Below, one piece after another: positions 8,064 through 15,814 of a DNA stretch of 64,000 nucleotides. The DNA is from Methylobacterium sp. J-076. GTDB taxonomy: Bacteria; Pseudomonadota; Alphaproteobacteria; Rhizobiales; Beijerinckiaceae. A model generated the notes under the pieces. That model saw only the letters and a program-made list of their open reading frames with translations. It ran no database searches and was not told the origin of the DNA. Each line of letters begins with the position of its first letter. The stretch's first letter is position 1. The stretch lies in NCBI RefSeq assembly GCF_022829405.1, contig NZ_JAKSXW010000144.1, positions 1 to 64,000 of the forward strand, read 5' to 3'. The translations under genes were made by a program, and so were the position numbers.

Positions 8064-9233
8064 ATGCCTGTGAACGGCGAGCGGCTGTCCCCGCTCGAGA
8101 TGCTGGCGCGCCTCGTCGCCTTCGACACCGAGAGCGACACGTCCAACACCGCGCTGATCGACATGGTCGGCGCCTATCTCGACGGATGGGGCGTCCCCAC
8201 CCGGCGGTTTCCGAACGCGGCCGGCGACAAGGTGGCCCTGTTCGCGACCCTCGGGCCGGCGGGCGACGGGGGCGTCGTCCTCTCGGGCCACACCGACGTG
8301 GTGCCCGTGACCGGCCCGCCCTGGACCTCGGACCCGTTCCGCCTGCGGGTGGAGGGGGGCCGCGCCTACGGCCGCGGCGCGGTGGACATGAAGGGCTTCT
8401 GTGCCCTCGCCCTCGCCCTGGTGCCGGACATGCTGGCCGCCGGGCTGACCCGGCCGATCCATCTCCTCCTGTCCTACGACGAGGAGACCACCTGCCTCGG
8501 CTCCATGGACGCCATCGCCCGGTTCGGGGAGGACCTGCCCCGGCCCGGCGCCTGCATCGTCGGCGAGCCGACCGGCCTCGACGTGGCGGACGCGCACAAG
8601 AGCATCGTCACCTGCCTGACCACCGTGCACGGCCGCGAGGCGCATTCCTCCAGGCCCGAGCTTGGCGCCAACGCGGTCTCGGCGGCCTGCGACCTCGTCG
8701 CCTCCCTCAACCGCATCGCCGACCGGATGATCGAGCGCGGCGACGCGTCCGGCCGGTTCGACCCGCCGGCCACCACGATCCATGTCGGGACGATCCGGGG
8801 CGGGACGGCCCGCAACATCCTCGCCCGGGAATGCCGGTTCCACTGGGAGTACCGCGGCCTGCCCGACCTCGACCCCGGCGAGATCCCGCGCCTGTTCGCC
8901 GGGGCCGTCGCGGAGGTGACCGCCCTCCGGCTGAACCGCTACGGCGCGTTCGGGCGGATCGACACCCTGGAGGAGGTCGATATCCCAGGCCTCGCGCCCG
9001 ATCCCGGCTCGGAGGCCGAGCGCCTCGCCCTCCGGCTCGCCGGGCGCAACCGCACGGTGGCGATGCCCTTCGCCACGGAGGCGGGGCGCTTCCAGGCGGC
9101 GGGCATCCCCACCGTCGTCTGCGGCCCCGGCGACATCGCCCAGGCCCACCAGCCCGATGAATTCATCACCCTGGAAGCCCTCGCGGACGGAGAACGGTTC
9201 ATCCGCCGCCTGATCGCGGAGTGCGCGGCATGA
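8064..9233 (+). CDS. argE: Acetylornithine deacetylase
   Basis: Removes the acetyl group from N2-acetylornithine to give ornithine, the linear-pathway step of arginine synthesis. The 389-residue protein is an M20 family zinc peptidase. Metal-binding motifs are SGHTDVVPVTGPPW near residue 75, GRGAVDMKGF near 105, the catalytic DEETTCLGS near 140 and a C-terminal GPGDIAQAHQPDEF. The ATG at 8064 follows a strong Shine-Dalgarno (ggaggg, 3 nt before the ATG); the upstream in-frame GTG at 8037 has none. Its stop overlaps the speG start in ATGA. argD and argF are nearby on the other strand, so arginine genes cluster here but not as one operon. Confidence 0.93.
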   Translation: MPVNGERLSPLEMLARLVAFDTESDTSNTALIDMVGAYLDGWGVPTRRFPNAAGDKVALFATLGPAGDGGVVLSGHTDVVPVTGPPWTSDPFRLRVEGGRAYGRGAVDMKGFCALALALVPDMLAAGLTRPIHLLLSYDEETTCLGSMDAIARFGEDLPRPGACIVGEPTGLDVADAHKSIVTCLTTVHGREAHSSRPELGANAVSAACDLVASLNRIADRMIERGDASGRFDPPATTIHVGTIRGGTARNILARECRFHWEYRGLPDLDPGEIPRLFAGAVAEVTALRLNRYGAFGRIDTLEEVDIPGLAPDPGSEAERLALRLAGRNRTVAMPFATEAGRFQAAGIPTVVCGPGDIAQAHQPDEFITLEALADGERFIRRLIAECAA

Positions 9234-9796
9234 ATGTGCGGATGTCCGAGCATGTAAAGCTGCGGCCGCTGGAGCGGGAGGACCTGCGCTTCGTCCACCA
9301 GCTCAACAACAACGACAGCATCATGCGCTACTGGTTCGAGGAGGCCTACGAGTCCTTCGCCGAACTGCAGCAGCTCTACGAGCGCAACATCCACAACCAG
9401 ACCGAGCGGCGCTTCATCGTCGCCGCGCCGGACGGCGAGCCGGCGGGCCTGATCGAGCTGGTGGAGATCAACCATCTCCACCGCCGCTGCGAGTTCCAGA
9501 TCGCCATCCACCCGTCCTACCAGGGGCGGGGCTACGCGTGGCGCTCCACGAAGATCGTCATGGATTACGCGTTCAGCGTGCTCAACATCCACAAGCTGTA
9601 CCTGCACGTGGACCGGGAGAACCAGCGGGCGGTGCGGATCTACGAGAGCTGCGGCTTCATGCCGGAGGGCGTGCTGAAGGACGAGTTCTTCATGAACGGC
9701 CGCTACCGGGACGCGGTGCGGATGTGCCTGTTCCAGCCCGACTACCTCGCCTCGCGGGGCAGCGGCGACATCGCCGAGCCGGTGCTGAAGACGTAA
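9230..9796 (+). CDS. speG: Spermidine N1-acetyltransferase
   Basis: Transfers acetyl from acetyl-CoA to spermidine or spermine, lowering toxic polyamine levels. The 188-residue GNAT protein strongly resembles E. coli SpeG along its length: KLRPLEREDLRFVHQLNNN, YWFEEAYESFAELQQLY, ERRFIVAAPDGE, LIELVEINHLHRRCEFQI, the acetyl-CoA loop YQGRGYA, and KLYLHVDRENQRAVRIYESCGF. The ATG at 9230 overlaps the argE stop (ATGA), implying translational coupling; a second ATG at 9242 is possible. Coupling acetyl-ornithine hydrolysis (making ornithine, the polyamine precursor) to polyamine acetylation is an interesting arrangement. Confidence 0.93.
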   Translation: MNVRMSEHVKLRPLEREDLRFVHQLNNNDSIMRYWFEEAYESFAELQQLYERNIHNQTERRFIVAAPDGEPAGLIELVEINHLHRRCEFQIAIHPSYQGRGYAWRSTKIVMDYAFSVLNIHKLYLHVDRENQRAVRIYESCGFMPEGVLKDEFFMNGRYRDAVRMCLFQPDYLASRGSGDIAEPVLKT

Positions 9797-9826
9797 GGGG
9801 TTTTTTCGCCGCTCCGACGCCTCTGC

Positions 9827-9922
9827 CGTCATTGCGAGGCGGAGCCGAAGCAATCCAGGGCGCGACCCGTCCGGATGGGACGGCGCCGACCGGATGGCTT
9901 CGCTCATCGCCCGCGATGACGG
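9827..9922. repeat. Family B repeat, copy 1
   Basis: An about 96-bp element that starts CGTCATTGCGAGG...CGAAGCAATCCAGGG and ends with a decayed mirror image (GGCTTCGCTCATCGC...GATGACGG). Terminal arms are inverted. The same type occurs at 18376-18470, 35782-35870 and, as a left half, 24761-24810. The CGTCATTGCGAG...GAAGCAATCC pattern is a widespread bacterial intergenic repeat. It sits in the speG/hslO gap directly before a family A element. Confidence 0.75.
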
Positions 9923-9979
9923 AAGCGCTCGCATAAGAGGACGTCGAGGCGGTTTCGCTCACGCCCCTCCCCCCATCCC

Positions 9980-10088
9980 CCTCATCCTGAGGTGCCCGCG
10001 GGAGCGGGCCTCGAAGGAGGGGTCCAGGGATCGCGGGGCTGGCTGGAGCCCTCCTGCGAGGCGGCCGCCGCCGCACCTCAGGATGAGG
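9980..10088. repeat. Family A 109-bp palindromic repeat, copy 3
   Basis: Third full-length 109-bp copy, with the cleanest outer arms: CCTCATCCTGAGGTGC on the left and its exact reverse complement GCACCTCAGGATGAGG on the right. Together with the family B copy it accounts for most of the 333-bp gap between the convergent speG and hslO; nothing else coding is seen in that gap. Confidence 0.82.
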
Positions 10089-10129
10089 AAGAGGGTGGGA
10101 TGACCGGTCGGCGACCCGGCGCGGCTGGT

Positions 10130-11122
10130 CTACTGAACCCGCCCCTCGCCGATCTCCATCTCGACCTCTTGGGGGTCGAGGTCGTAGCGGCGGGAGCAGA
10201 ACTCGCAGGTGATGACGATGCGCCCGTCGTCGGCGACCATGTCCCGGCGCTCGTCCGGCCCGAAGGAGCGGATCATGCCCATCACCCGCTCCCGGGAACA
10301 GCGGCAGGTCTCGCGCACCGGCTGCCGGTCGAACACCCGCACCCCGCGCTCGTGGAACAGCCGGTAGAGCAGCCGCTCGCTCGACACGTTGGGATCGATG
10401 AGCTCGTGGTCCTCGATGGTCGCGGCGAGGGAGCGCGCCTCCACCCAGGAATCGTCCTCCGGCGCGTCGGCGCCGAGATGGGCGTGGCCCTCGGGGATGT
10501 CGCCGGGGGGCAGGTCGGCCAGCCGCGCCCGATCGATGGACTGGGGCAGGAACTGCACGATCAGCCCGCCCGCCCGCCAGCGCCCGGCCTCGCCCTCCAC
10601 CGCCTCGGCGACGGCGAGGCGGACCACGGTCGGGATCTGCTCGGATTGGCGGAAATACTGGTGGGCCGCCTCCTCCAGGCCCTGGCCCTCCATCGGCACC
10701 ACGCCCTGATAGCGGCTCGCCGCGCTGCCCTGGTCGATGGTCATGGCGAGGTGGCCGTTGCCGATCAGGTCCGCATCGCGGACCGGGGCGGTGCCCAGGG
10801 CCGCGACCCGCTCGGCGTCGAACCGCGCGGTGGCGCGCAGGCGGTCGGGGGCCTCGAAATCCACCACGATCATCTCGACCGGGCCGTCGGTCTTGGTCTG
10901 GAGCTGGAACCGGCCCTCGAACTTCAGGGACGCGCCGAGGAGCACCGTGAGCGCCGCCGCCTCGCCCAGCAGCCGGGCCACGGAATCGGGATAGCCGTGG
11001 CGGCGCAGGATCGTGTCGATGGAGGGGCCGAGGCGCACCACCCGCCCGCGCACGTCGAGGGCCTCGACGGCGAAGGGCAGCACGGCGTCGTCGATGTCGA
11101 TGGTGTCGGTTCCCGCGGTCAT
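10130..11122 (-). CDS. hslO: Redox-regulated chaperone Hsp33
   Basis: A holdase chaperone of the cytoplasm that is switched on by oxidative unfolding. The 330-residue product has the Hsp33 core and, near the C-terminus, the zinc-binding cysteines: CRC in RETCRCSRERVMG and CEFC in ITCEFCSRRYDL. Oxidation of these four cysteines releases zinc and activates the family. The ATG at 11122 follows a ggagagg Shine-Dalgarno; upstream in-frame sequence to 11236 is hairpin-rich and non-homologous. It is the third gene after argD and argF on the minus strand, 151 bp from argF. Slightly long compared with E. coli (292 residues), with an acidic insertion near residue 230. Confidence 0.93.
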   Translation of the reverse strand: MTAGTDTIDIDDAVLPFAVEALDVRGRVVRLGPSIDTILRRHGYPDSVARLLGEAAALTVLLGASLKFEGRFQLQTKTDGPVEMIVVDFEAPDRLRATARFDAERVAALGTAPVRDADLIGNGHLAMTIDQGSAASRYQGVVPMEGQGLEEAAHQYFRQSEQIPTVVRLAVAEAVEGEAGRWRAGGLIVQFLPQSIDRARLADLPPGDIPEGHAHLGADAPEDDSWVEARSLAATIEDHELIDPNVSSERLLYRLFHERGVRVFDRQPVRETCRCSRERVMGMIRSFGPDERRDMVADDGRIVITCEFCSRRYDLDPQEVEMEIGEGRVQ

Positions 11123-11273
11123 GGCCTCTCCGTTCTCCGACCCGTCATATGGTATTCCGGGAACGGGGTTTCCAAAGGGCGCGGCCCTTCGGTCGGGCCC
11201 GGGGGCGTCGCCCCCGGAGAGCGGCCCCTGCCCCACCTAAGCGAAAGGGCCCGGTCCTTTCGACAACCGCGTC
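11123..11273. other. argF-hslO intergenic hairpins
   Basis: The 151-bp gap holds two inverted repeats: CCGGGGGCG/CGCCCCCGG around 11200-11218 and GAAAGG/CCTTTC at 11245-11262 with a 6- to 7-nt loop. Neither is followed by a T-run in the minus-strand direction, so they may stabilise or process the mRNA rather than terminate it. No separate promoter for hslO is obvious. Confidence 0.4.
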
Positions 11274-12254
11274 TCAGGCCCCGGCCGCCTGGAGGCACCA
11301 GGCGAGGATGCCCTTCTGGGCATGCAGGCGGTTCTCGGCCTCGTCGAACACCACCGATTGCGGCCCGTCCATCACCTCGGCGGTCACCTCCTCGCCCCGG
11401 TGGGCGGGCAGGCAATGCATGAAGATCGCATCGGGCTTGGCCGCCGCCATCAGCGCCGCATCCACCCGGTAGGGCGAGAGCAGGTTGTGCCGGTGGCTCT
11501 CGTCGTCGTCGCCCATGGAGACCCAGCAATCGGTGACCACGGCATCCGCCCCGTCCACCGCCGCCCGGGCGTCGGTGGTGACGTTCAGCCGCGCCCCCTC
11601 GCGCTTGGCCCAGGCGATGAGGGACGAGGGCGGCGCCAGCTCCGGCGGGCTCGCGACGTTGAGGGTGAAGTCGAGCCGGGCGGCGGCGTGGACCCAGCTC
11701 GCCAGCACGTTGTTGGCGTCCCCCGACCACGCGACGGTGCGGCCCGTGATCGGCCCGCGGTGCTCCTCGAAGGTCAGCACGTCCGCCATGATCTGGCAGG
11801 GATGCGAGTGCTTGGTGAGGGCGTTGATCACCGGCACGGTGGCGTATTCGGCCAGTTCCAGCATCTGCCCGTGGTCGAGGATGCGGATCATGATCGCGTC
11901 CACGAAGCGGGACAGGACCTGGGCCGTGTCGCCGATGGTCTCGCCCCGGCCGAGCTGCATCTCCGAGCCGGTGAGCATCAGCGTCTCGCCGCCGAGCTCG
12001 CGCATCGCCACGTCGAACGAGACCCGGGTGCGGGTGGAGGGCCGGTCGAACACCATCGCCAGGGTCTTGCCGACGAGGGGCCGCTCGGCCGCACGCTCGC
12101 CCTTCCGGCGCACGGCCTTCATGGCGGCGCTGGACTCGAGCATGCGGCGGATCTCGCCCCCGGAGAAATCCGAGAGATCGAGGAAGTGGCGGGGCGCGGC
12201 GGCTCCGCCGGGCCTGGCCGGGGCGGTCGCCCGGCCGTTCAGGTGCGTGGTCAT
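11274..12254 (-). CDS. argF: Ornithine carbamoyltransferase
   Basis: Makes citrulline from ornithine and carbamoyl phosphate in arginine synthesis. The 326-residue protein carries all the diagnostic motifs: the carbamoyl phosphate site STRTRVSF near residue 72, HPCQ near 150 and HCLPAHRGEE near 290. It starts 24 bp after the argD stop, so the two are almost certainly co-transcribed. The N-terminal extension MTTHLNGRATAPARPGG is a little longer than usual and low in complexity. Confidence 0.95.
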   Translation of the reverse strand: MTTHLNGRATAPARPGGAAAPRHFLDLSDFSGGEIRRMLESSAAMKAVRRKGERAAERPLVGKTLAMVFDRPSTRTRVSFDVAMRELGGETLMLTGSEMQLGRGETIGDTAQVLSRFVDAIMIRILDHGQMLELAEYATVPVINALTKHSHPCQIMADVLTFEEHRGPITGRTVAWSGDANNVLASWVHAAARLDFTLNVASPPELAPPSSLIAWAKREGARLNVTTDARAAVDGADAVVTDCWVSMGDDDESHRHNLLSPYRVDAALMAAAKPDAIFMHCLPAHRGEEVTAEVMDGPQSVVFDEAENRLHAQKGILAWCLQAAGA

Positions 12255-12278
12255 CGTGATGGACTTTCCGGCGACGCC

Positions 12279-13469
12279 CTATTCGGCCGCCCCGCGCAGC
12301 GCCTCGAACCCGGACGCGGCGGCATCGAGCCGCCGGACCGCCTCATCGACGTCCGACTCGGTGACGATCAGCGGCGGAATCAGCCGCACGACGTTGTCGC
12401 CGGCCGGGATCACGAGGAGGTGGGCCTCCCGTGCCGCCGCGGCGAATTCGGTGTTGGGCACGCTGAGCTTCAGGCCGACCAGCAGCCCCTCGCCGCGGAC
12501 GTCCTCGATCACCTGCGGGTGACGGTCGCGCAGGGCGGCGAGCTTCTGCTTCAGCACGAGGCCGGTATGGGCGACGCGGTCGAGGAAGCCCTCCGACAGG
12601 ATCACGTCGAGCACGGCGTTGCCGACCGCCATGGCCAGCGGGTTGCCGCCGAAGGTGGAGCCGTGGCTGCCCGCGACCATGCCCCGGGCCGCCTCCTTCG
12701 TGGTGAGGCAGGCGCCCAGCGGGAAGCCGCCGCCGATGCCCTTGGCCGCGCTGAGGATGTCGGGCGCGATGCCCGACCACTCGTAGGCGAACAGCTTGCC
12801 GGTGCGGCCCATGCCGGTCTGCACCTCGTCCATGATGAGGAGCAGGCCGTGCCGGTCGCAGATCTCCCGCAGGCGGCGCAGCTCGGCGGGGGGGATGACG
12901 CGCACGCCCCCCTCGCCCTGCACGGGCTCGATCATCAGGGCCGCGGTCTCGGGGCCGATGGCCGCCTCCAGGGCGGCGACATCGCCGGTGGGCACCTGGT
13001 CGAACCCATCGACCTTGGGGCCGAAGCCGTCGATGTACTTCTGCTGGCCGCCGGCCGCGAGGGTGGCGAGCGTCCGCCCGTGGAAGGCGCCCTCGAAGGT
13101 CACGATCCGGTAGCGCTCGGGATGGCCGCCGGCCGCATGGTACTTCCGCGCGATCTTGATCGCCGCCTCGTTGGCCTCCGCCCCCGAGTTGCAGAAGAAC
13201 GCCACCTCCGCGAAGGTCGCCTCCACGAAGCGCCGGCCCAGGCGCTCGCCTTCGGGGATCTGGTAGAGGTTCGAGACGTGCCAGACCTTGCCCGCCTGCT
13301 CCGTGAGGGCGGCCACGAGGTGGGGATGGGCGTGGCCCAGGGCGTTCACCGCGACACCCGCGCCGAAATCGAGGTATCGCTGCCCGTCCTCCGCGACGAG
13401 CCATGCGCCTTCGCCGCGGGCGAAGGCGAGCGGGGCACGGGCGTAGTTCGGCAGAAGGGCGGATGTCAC
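12279..13469 (-). CDS. argD: Acetylornithine aminotransferase
   Basis: A class III pyridoxal-phosphate aminotransferase that makes N-acetylornithine (and often N-succinyl-diaminopimelate). The 396-residue product has the PLP lysine in SAAKGIGGGFPLGA, the cofactor motif MDEVQTGMGRTG, and NSGAEANEAAIK. The GTG at 13469 begins the usual sequence (V/M)TSALLPNYARAPLAF and has ggag 9 nt upstream. The longer ATG at 13529 would start inside the leader hairpin and is disfavoured. argD leads the argD-argF-hslO group behind the promoter at 13547-13575. Confidence 0.93.
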   Translation of the reverse strand: MTSALLPNYARAPLAFARGEGAWLVAEDGQRYLDFGAGVAVNALGHAHPHLVAALTEQAGKVWHVSNLYQIPEGERLGRRFVEATFAEVAFFCNSGAEANEAAIKIARKYHAAGGHPERYRIVTFEGAFHGRTLATLAAGGQQKYIDGFGPKVDGFDQVPTGDVAALEAAIGPETAALMIEPVQGEGGVRVIPPAELRRLREICDRHGLLLIMDEVQTGMGRTGKLFAYEWSGIAPDILSAAKGIGGGFPLGACLTTKEAARGMVAGSHGSTFGGNPLAMAVGNAVLDVILSEGFLDRVAHTGLVLKQKLAALRDRHPQVIEDVRGEGLLVGLKLSVPNTEFAAAAREAHLLVIPAGDNVVRLIPPLIVTESDVDEAVRRLDAAASGFEALRGAAE

Positions 13470-13513
13470 GATCCGGTCTCCGTCGCGCGAGGGCTCGGTG
13501 GTACCAAATGAAA

Positions 13514-13539
13514 GTGCCGCCTCGATCACCGGGCGGCAC
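13514..13539 (-). promoter_or_regulatory. Leader hairpin upstream of argD
   Basis: A perfect 8-bp inverted repeat, GTGCCGCC and GGCGGCAC, with a 10-nt loop. It lies directly downstream of the predicted argD transcription start, so it would form at the very 5' end of the mRNA. It may be an operator or an mRNA-stability element. No T-run follows, so attenuation is not indicated. Confidence 0.4.
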
Positions 13540-13546
13540 GCGCGCG

Positions 13547-13575
13547 ATTACTATGAATCGGGTCGGCGCTGTCAA
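13547..13575 (-). promoter_or_regulatory. Sigma70-type promoter for argD-argF-hslO
   Basis: On the minus strand a perfect -35 TTGACA (13575-13570) is separated by 17 bp from AGTAAT (13552-13547), which matches 4 of 6 bases of TATAAT. Transcription would start near 13540, giving a leader of about 70 nt before the argD GTG. The rest of the 303-bp argD/ridA gap shows no gene. Confidence 0.6.
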
Positions 13576-13772
13576 TCGCGCAAGCCTTGTGCCGCGCGCG
13601 CGGCAGGGTGCGTTCGCACGCGGAGTCCCGTGCGGTCACGCGCGGCGTCCGGTGCGGTCGCGCGGGGAGACGGGAGGCGGGAAGCCTGTCGGCAACGCGC
13701 GCCCTCCCCTTGCGCGGGCTTGGTCCGGCATGCTCCAGAACCCCCGCGACTCGCAAGGTGGAGGCATCGCCA

Positions 13773-14246
13773 ATGAGCTCGGTCAAGGAACGTCTGGCAG
13801 CCCTGGGGCTCACCCTGCCGAAGGCGGCGGCGCCGGTGGCGAACTATGTGCCCTTCGTGCGGGTGGGGAACCTGGTGGTGATCTCGGGGCAGGTCTGCTT
13901 CGGCGCCGACGGCAAGATCGCCCCCGCGCATACCGGCAAGGTCGGCGGCGCCGTCTCCCCCGAGGCCGGCAAGGCGGCCGCCCGGCTCTGCGCCCTCAAC
14001 GTCCTGGCCCAGCTCGAAGCCGCCGTGGGCGACCTCGACCGGGCGGTGGAGCAGTGCGTGCGCCTCGGCGGCTTCATCAACAGCGCCCCGGGCTTCTCGG
14101 CGGTGGCCGGGGTGATGAACGGCGCCTCGGACCTGATGGTCGAGGTGCTGGGCGACCTCGGGCGCCATGCCCGCTCCACCGTGGGCGTGGCGGAACTGCC
14201 CCTCGACGCCGCCGTCGAGGTCGAGGCGATGTTCGAGGTCCGGTGA
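13773..14246 (+). CDS. RidA/YjgF family protein
   Basis: A 157-residue member of the RidA (YjgF/YER057c/UK114) superfamily. Canonical RidA hydrolyses reactive enamine/imine intermediates from PLP enzymes. Visible family features include NLVVISGQVCFGADGKI, the central LGGFINSAPGFSAVAGVMNGASDL region and the C-terminal ARSTVGVAELPLDAAVEVEAMF. The group is longer than classic RidA (about 128 residues) and lacks an obvious match to its catalytic arginine context in the usual place, although the R in ARSTVGV probably corresponds, so deaminase activity is likely but not certain. The ATG at 13773 has aaggtggagg upstream. Its stop overlaps the next gene in TGATG. Confidence 0.85.
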   Translation: MSSVKERLAALGLTLPKAAAPVANYVPFVRVGNLVVISGQVCFGADGKIAPAHTGKVGGAVSPEAGKAAARLCALNVLAQLEAAVGDLDRAVEQCVRLGGFINSAPGFSAVAGVMNGASDLMVEVLGDLGRHARSTVGVAELPLDAAVEVEAMFEVR

Positions 14247-14995
14247 TGGCGGCGCCCGGCTGGCTCACCGCGCGGCCGATCGCCCATCGCGGCCTGCACG
14301 ACCGCGCGGCTGGCCGCCCGGAGAACACCCTGGCCGCCGCCCGCGCGGCGGTGGCGGGGGGCTTCGCCATCGAGTGCGACGTGCAGCTCAGCGCCGACGG
14401 CGAGGCGATGGTGTTCCACGATCCGGGCTTGGGCCGGCTGACGGGGGTCGCGGATCCGGTCTCGTCCCGGAGCGCGGCCGAACTCGGCGGGCTCACGGTG
14501 GCCGGCTCGACGGAACGGATCCCGACCCTGCCGGACTTCCTGGCCGCCGTGGCCGGCACCGTGCCGGTGATCGTCGAGATCAAGTCCGCCTACGACGGCG
14601 ACCTGCGCCTCGCCCTCCGCACCGCCGAAATCGCCGCCGCCTGGGCCGGGCCGGTGGCGCTGAAATCCTTCGACCCGCAGATCGTCGCCGCCCTGCGCGA
14701 GCGCGTGCCCGCGACGGTCCCCCGGGGCATCGTCGCCGAGACCCGCCAGGACGACCCGGTCTACGCGGGCATGACCGACAGCCGCCGCCGCAGCCTGCGC
14801 GACCTGCTGCACGTCGAGGAGACGCGGCCCGACTTCCTGTCCTGGCGGGTGGACGACCTGCCCTGCGCGCCGACCCACCTGTGCCGGGTGCTGGCGGGGC
14901 TGCCGGTCATGGCCTGGACGGTGCGCACCCCCGAGCAGCGGGCCGCCGCCGGGGCGCACGCGGACCAGATGGTGTTCGAGGGGTTCGTGCCCTGA
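14246..14995 (+). CDS. ugpQ: Glycerophosphodiester phosphodiesterase
   Basis: Hydrolyses glycerophosphodiesters to glycerol-3-phosphate and an alcohol, salvaging phospholipid head groups. The 249-residue soluble protein shows the GDPD TIM-barrel signatures: IAHRGLHDRAAGRPENTLAA near residue 13, IECDVQLSADGEAMVFHDPGL near 45 (metal-binding E and D, catalytic H) and VEIKSAYDG near 115. There is no signal peptide, so it acts in the cytoplasm. The ATG shares one base with the ridA stop (TGATG), indicating translational coupling. The symbol is given by family resemblance; substrate range is not shown. Confidence 0.88.
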   Translation: MAAPGWLTARPIAHRGLHDRAAGRPENTLAAARAAVAGGFAIECDVQLSADGEAMVFHDPGLGRLTGVADPVSSRSAAELGGLTVAGSTERIPTLPDFLAAVAGTVPVIVEIKSAYDGDLRLALRTAEIAAAWAGPVALKSFDPQIVAALRERVPATVPRGIVAETRQDDPVYAGMTDSRRRSLRDLLHVEETRPDFLSWRVDDLPCAPTHLCRVLAGLPVMAWTVRTPEQRAAAGAHADQMVFEGFVP

Positions 14996-15106
14996 GGGGG
15001 CCGGCCGGGACGTCGGCACCCCTCCCGTCCTCGCGGGGGAGGCGACACGATCCGGGGACGCGCCATGCCCTGACGCCGCGGGCAGGCCCTTTCCGGCGCC
15101 GCAGTG

Positions 15107-15137
15107 TTGGACAGTGATTTTCACTGTGTGGCATGAT
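15107..15137 (+). promoter_or_regulatory. parDE promoter with palindromic operator
   Basis: A perfect inverted repeat ACAGTGA-TTT-TCACTGT spans 15111-15127. It lies between a -35-like TTGGAC (15107-15112) and a -10-like CATGAT (15132-15137), 19 bp apart, and 28 bp before the parD ATG. Position inside the promoter spacer fits autorepression by the ParD/ParDE complex, as known for this family. Confidence 0.55.
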
Positions 15138-15154
15138 GGACCGAGGAGGCCGCC

Positions 15155-15445
15155 ATGCCGACACCGCGCGGGCAGATGACCGTTACCCTCACCGGCGAAC
15201 TGGAGCGGTTCGTCCGTGACAAAGTCAGCGAGGGCGTCTTCGCCACGCCGAGCGAGTACATCCGCGAGCTGGTCCGGACGCGCTACCTCGCCGAACACGA
15301 CCGGGACGCCAGGATGCGGCGCGTGGACGCCGCCCTCGCCGCGGGCGTCGCCGACGCCGAGGCCGGGCGCCTCGTCCCGGCCGGCGAGGCGTTCGCCCGG
15401 GTCCGGGCCGCCCTCGGCCTCACCGATGAGGACCCGTCTGCGTGA
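15155..15445 (+). CDS. parD: ParD-type antitoxin
   Basis: The 96-residue antitoxin of a type II toxin-antitoxin pair. The N-terminal 45 residues form a ribbon-helix-helix DNA-binding unit (MTVTLTGELERFVRDKV, then GVFATPSEYIRELVR), and the remainder is the disordered toxin-binding tail. It is expected to neutralise ParE and repress the operon through the palindrome at 15111-15127. The ATG has a near-perfect gaggagg Shine-Dalgarno. Its stop overlaps the toxin start in GTGA. Confidence 0.9.
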   Translation: MPTPRGQMTVTLTGELERFVRDKVSEGVFATPSEYIRELVRTRYLAEHDRDARMRRVDAALAAGVADAEAGRLVPAGEAFARVRAALGLTDEDPSA

Positions 15446-15747
15446 GGGTCGTCCTCACCGAGGCGGCCATCGACGACCTCATCGCCATCGGCACGTTCAT
15501 CGGGCAGGACGACCCGAAGCGCGCCGCGACCTTCGTCGCCGCGCTGGAAGCCCGCTGCACCGCCCTGGCCGACACGCCCCGGGGCTTCCCGCTCCTGCCC
15601 GGGAGGGAAGCCCTCGGCATCCGCCGACGCCCTTACGGCCATCACCTGATCTTCTACCGGATCGATGAGGCCGCTTCGCACATCGAGGTCCTGCGTGTGC
15701 TGTCCGGGGCGCGGAACATCGACGCGATCCTGTTCCCGGTCGATTGA
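15442..15747 (+). CDS. parE: ParE-type toxin
   Basis: A 101-residue RelE/ParE-fold toxin. The family pattern is clear: LTEAAIDDLIAIGTFIGQDDP at the N-terminus, the strand GFPLLPGREALGIRRRPYGHHLIFYRI and the final IEVLRVLSGARNIDAIL. Characterised ParE proteins poison DNA gyrase; that target is inferred. It starts with GTG overlapping the parD stop, the standard coupled arrangement. The pair appears intact. Confidence 0.9.
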   Translation: MRVVLTEAAIDDLIAIGTFIGQDDPKRAATFVAALEARCTALADTPRGFPLLPGREALGIRRRPYGHHLIFYRIDEAASHIEVLRVLSGARNIDAILFPVD

Positions 15748-15814
15748 GCACCCCTGACCGCTCCTGCAGCGATCCGCCGCTTGCCCCGCCCCCGCCGGCC
15801 GCTAGACTGGGGGG

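Noticed and set aside
9797..9812. T6 run right after speG as an intrinsic terminator
   Set aside because: No stable stem precedes the T-run.
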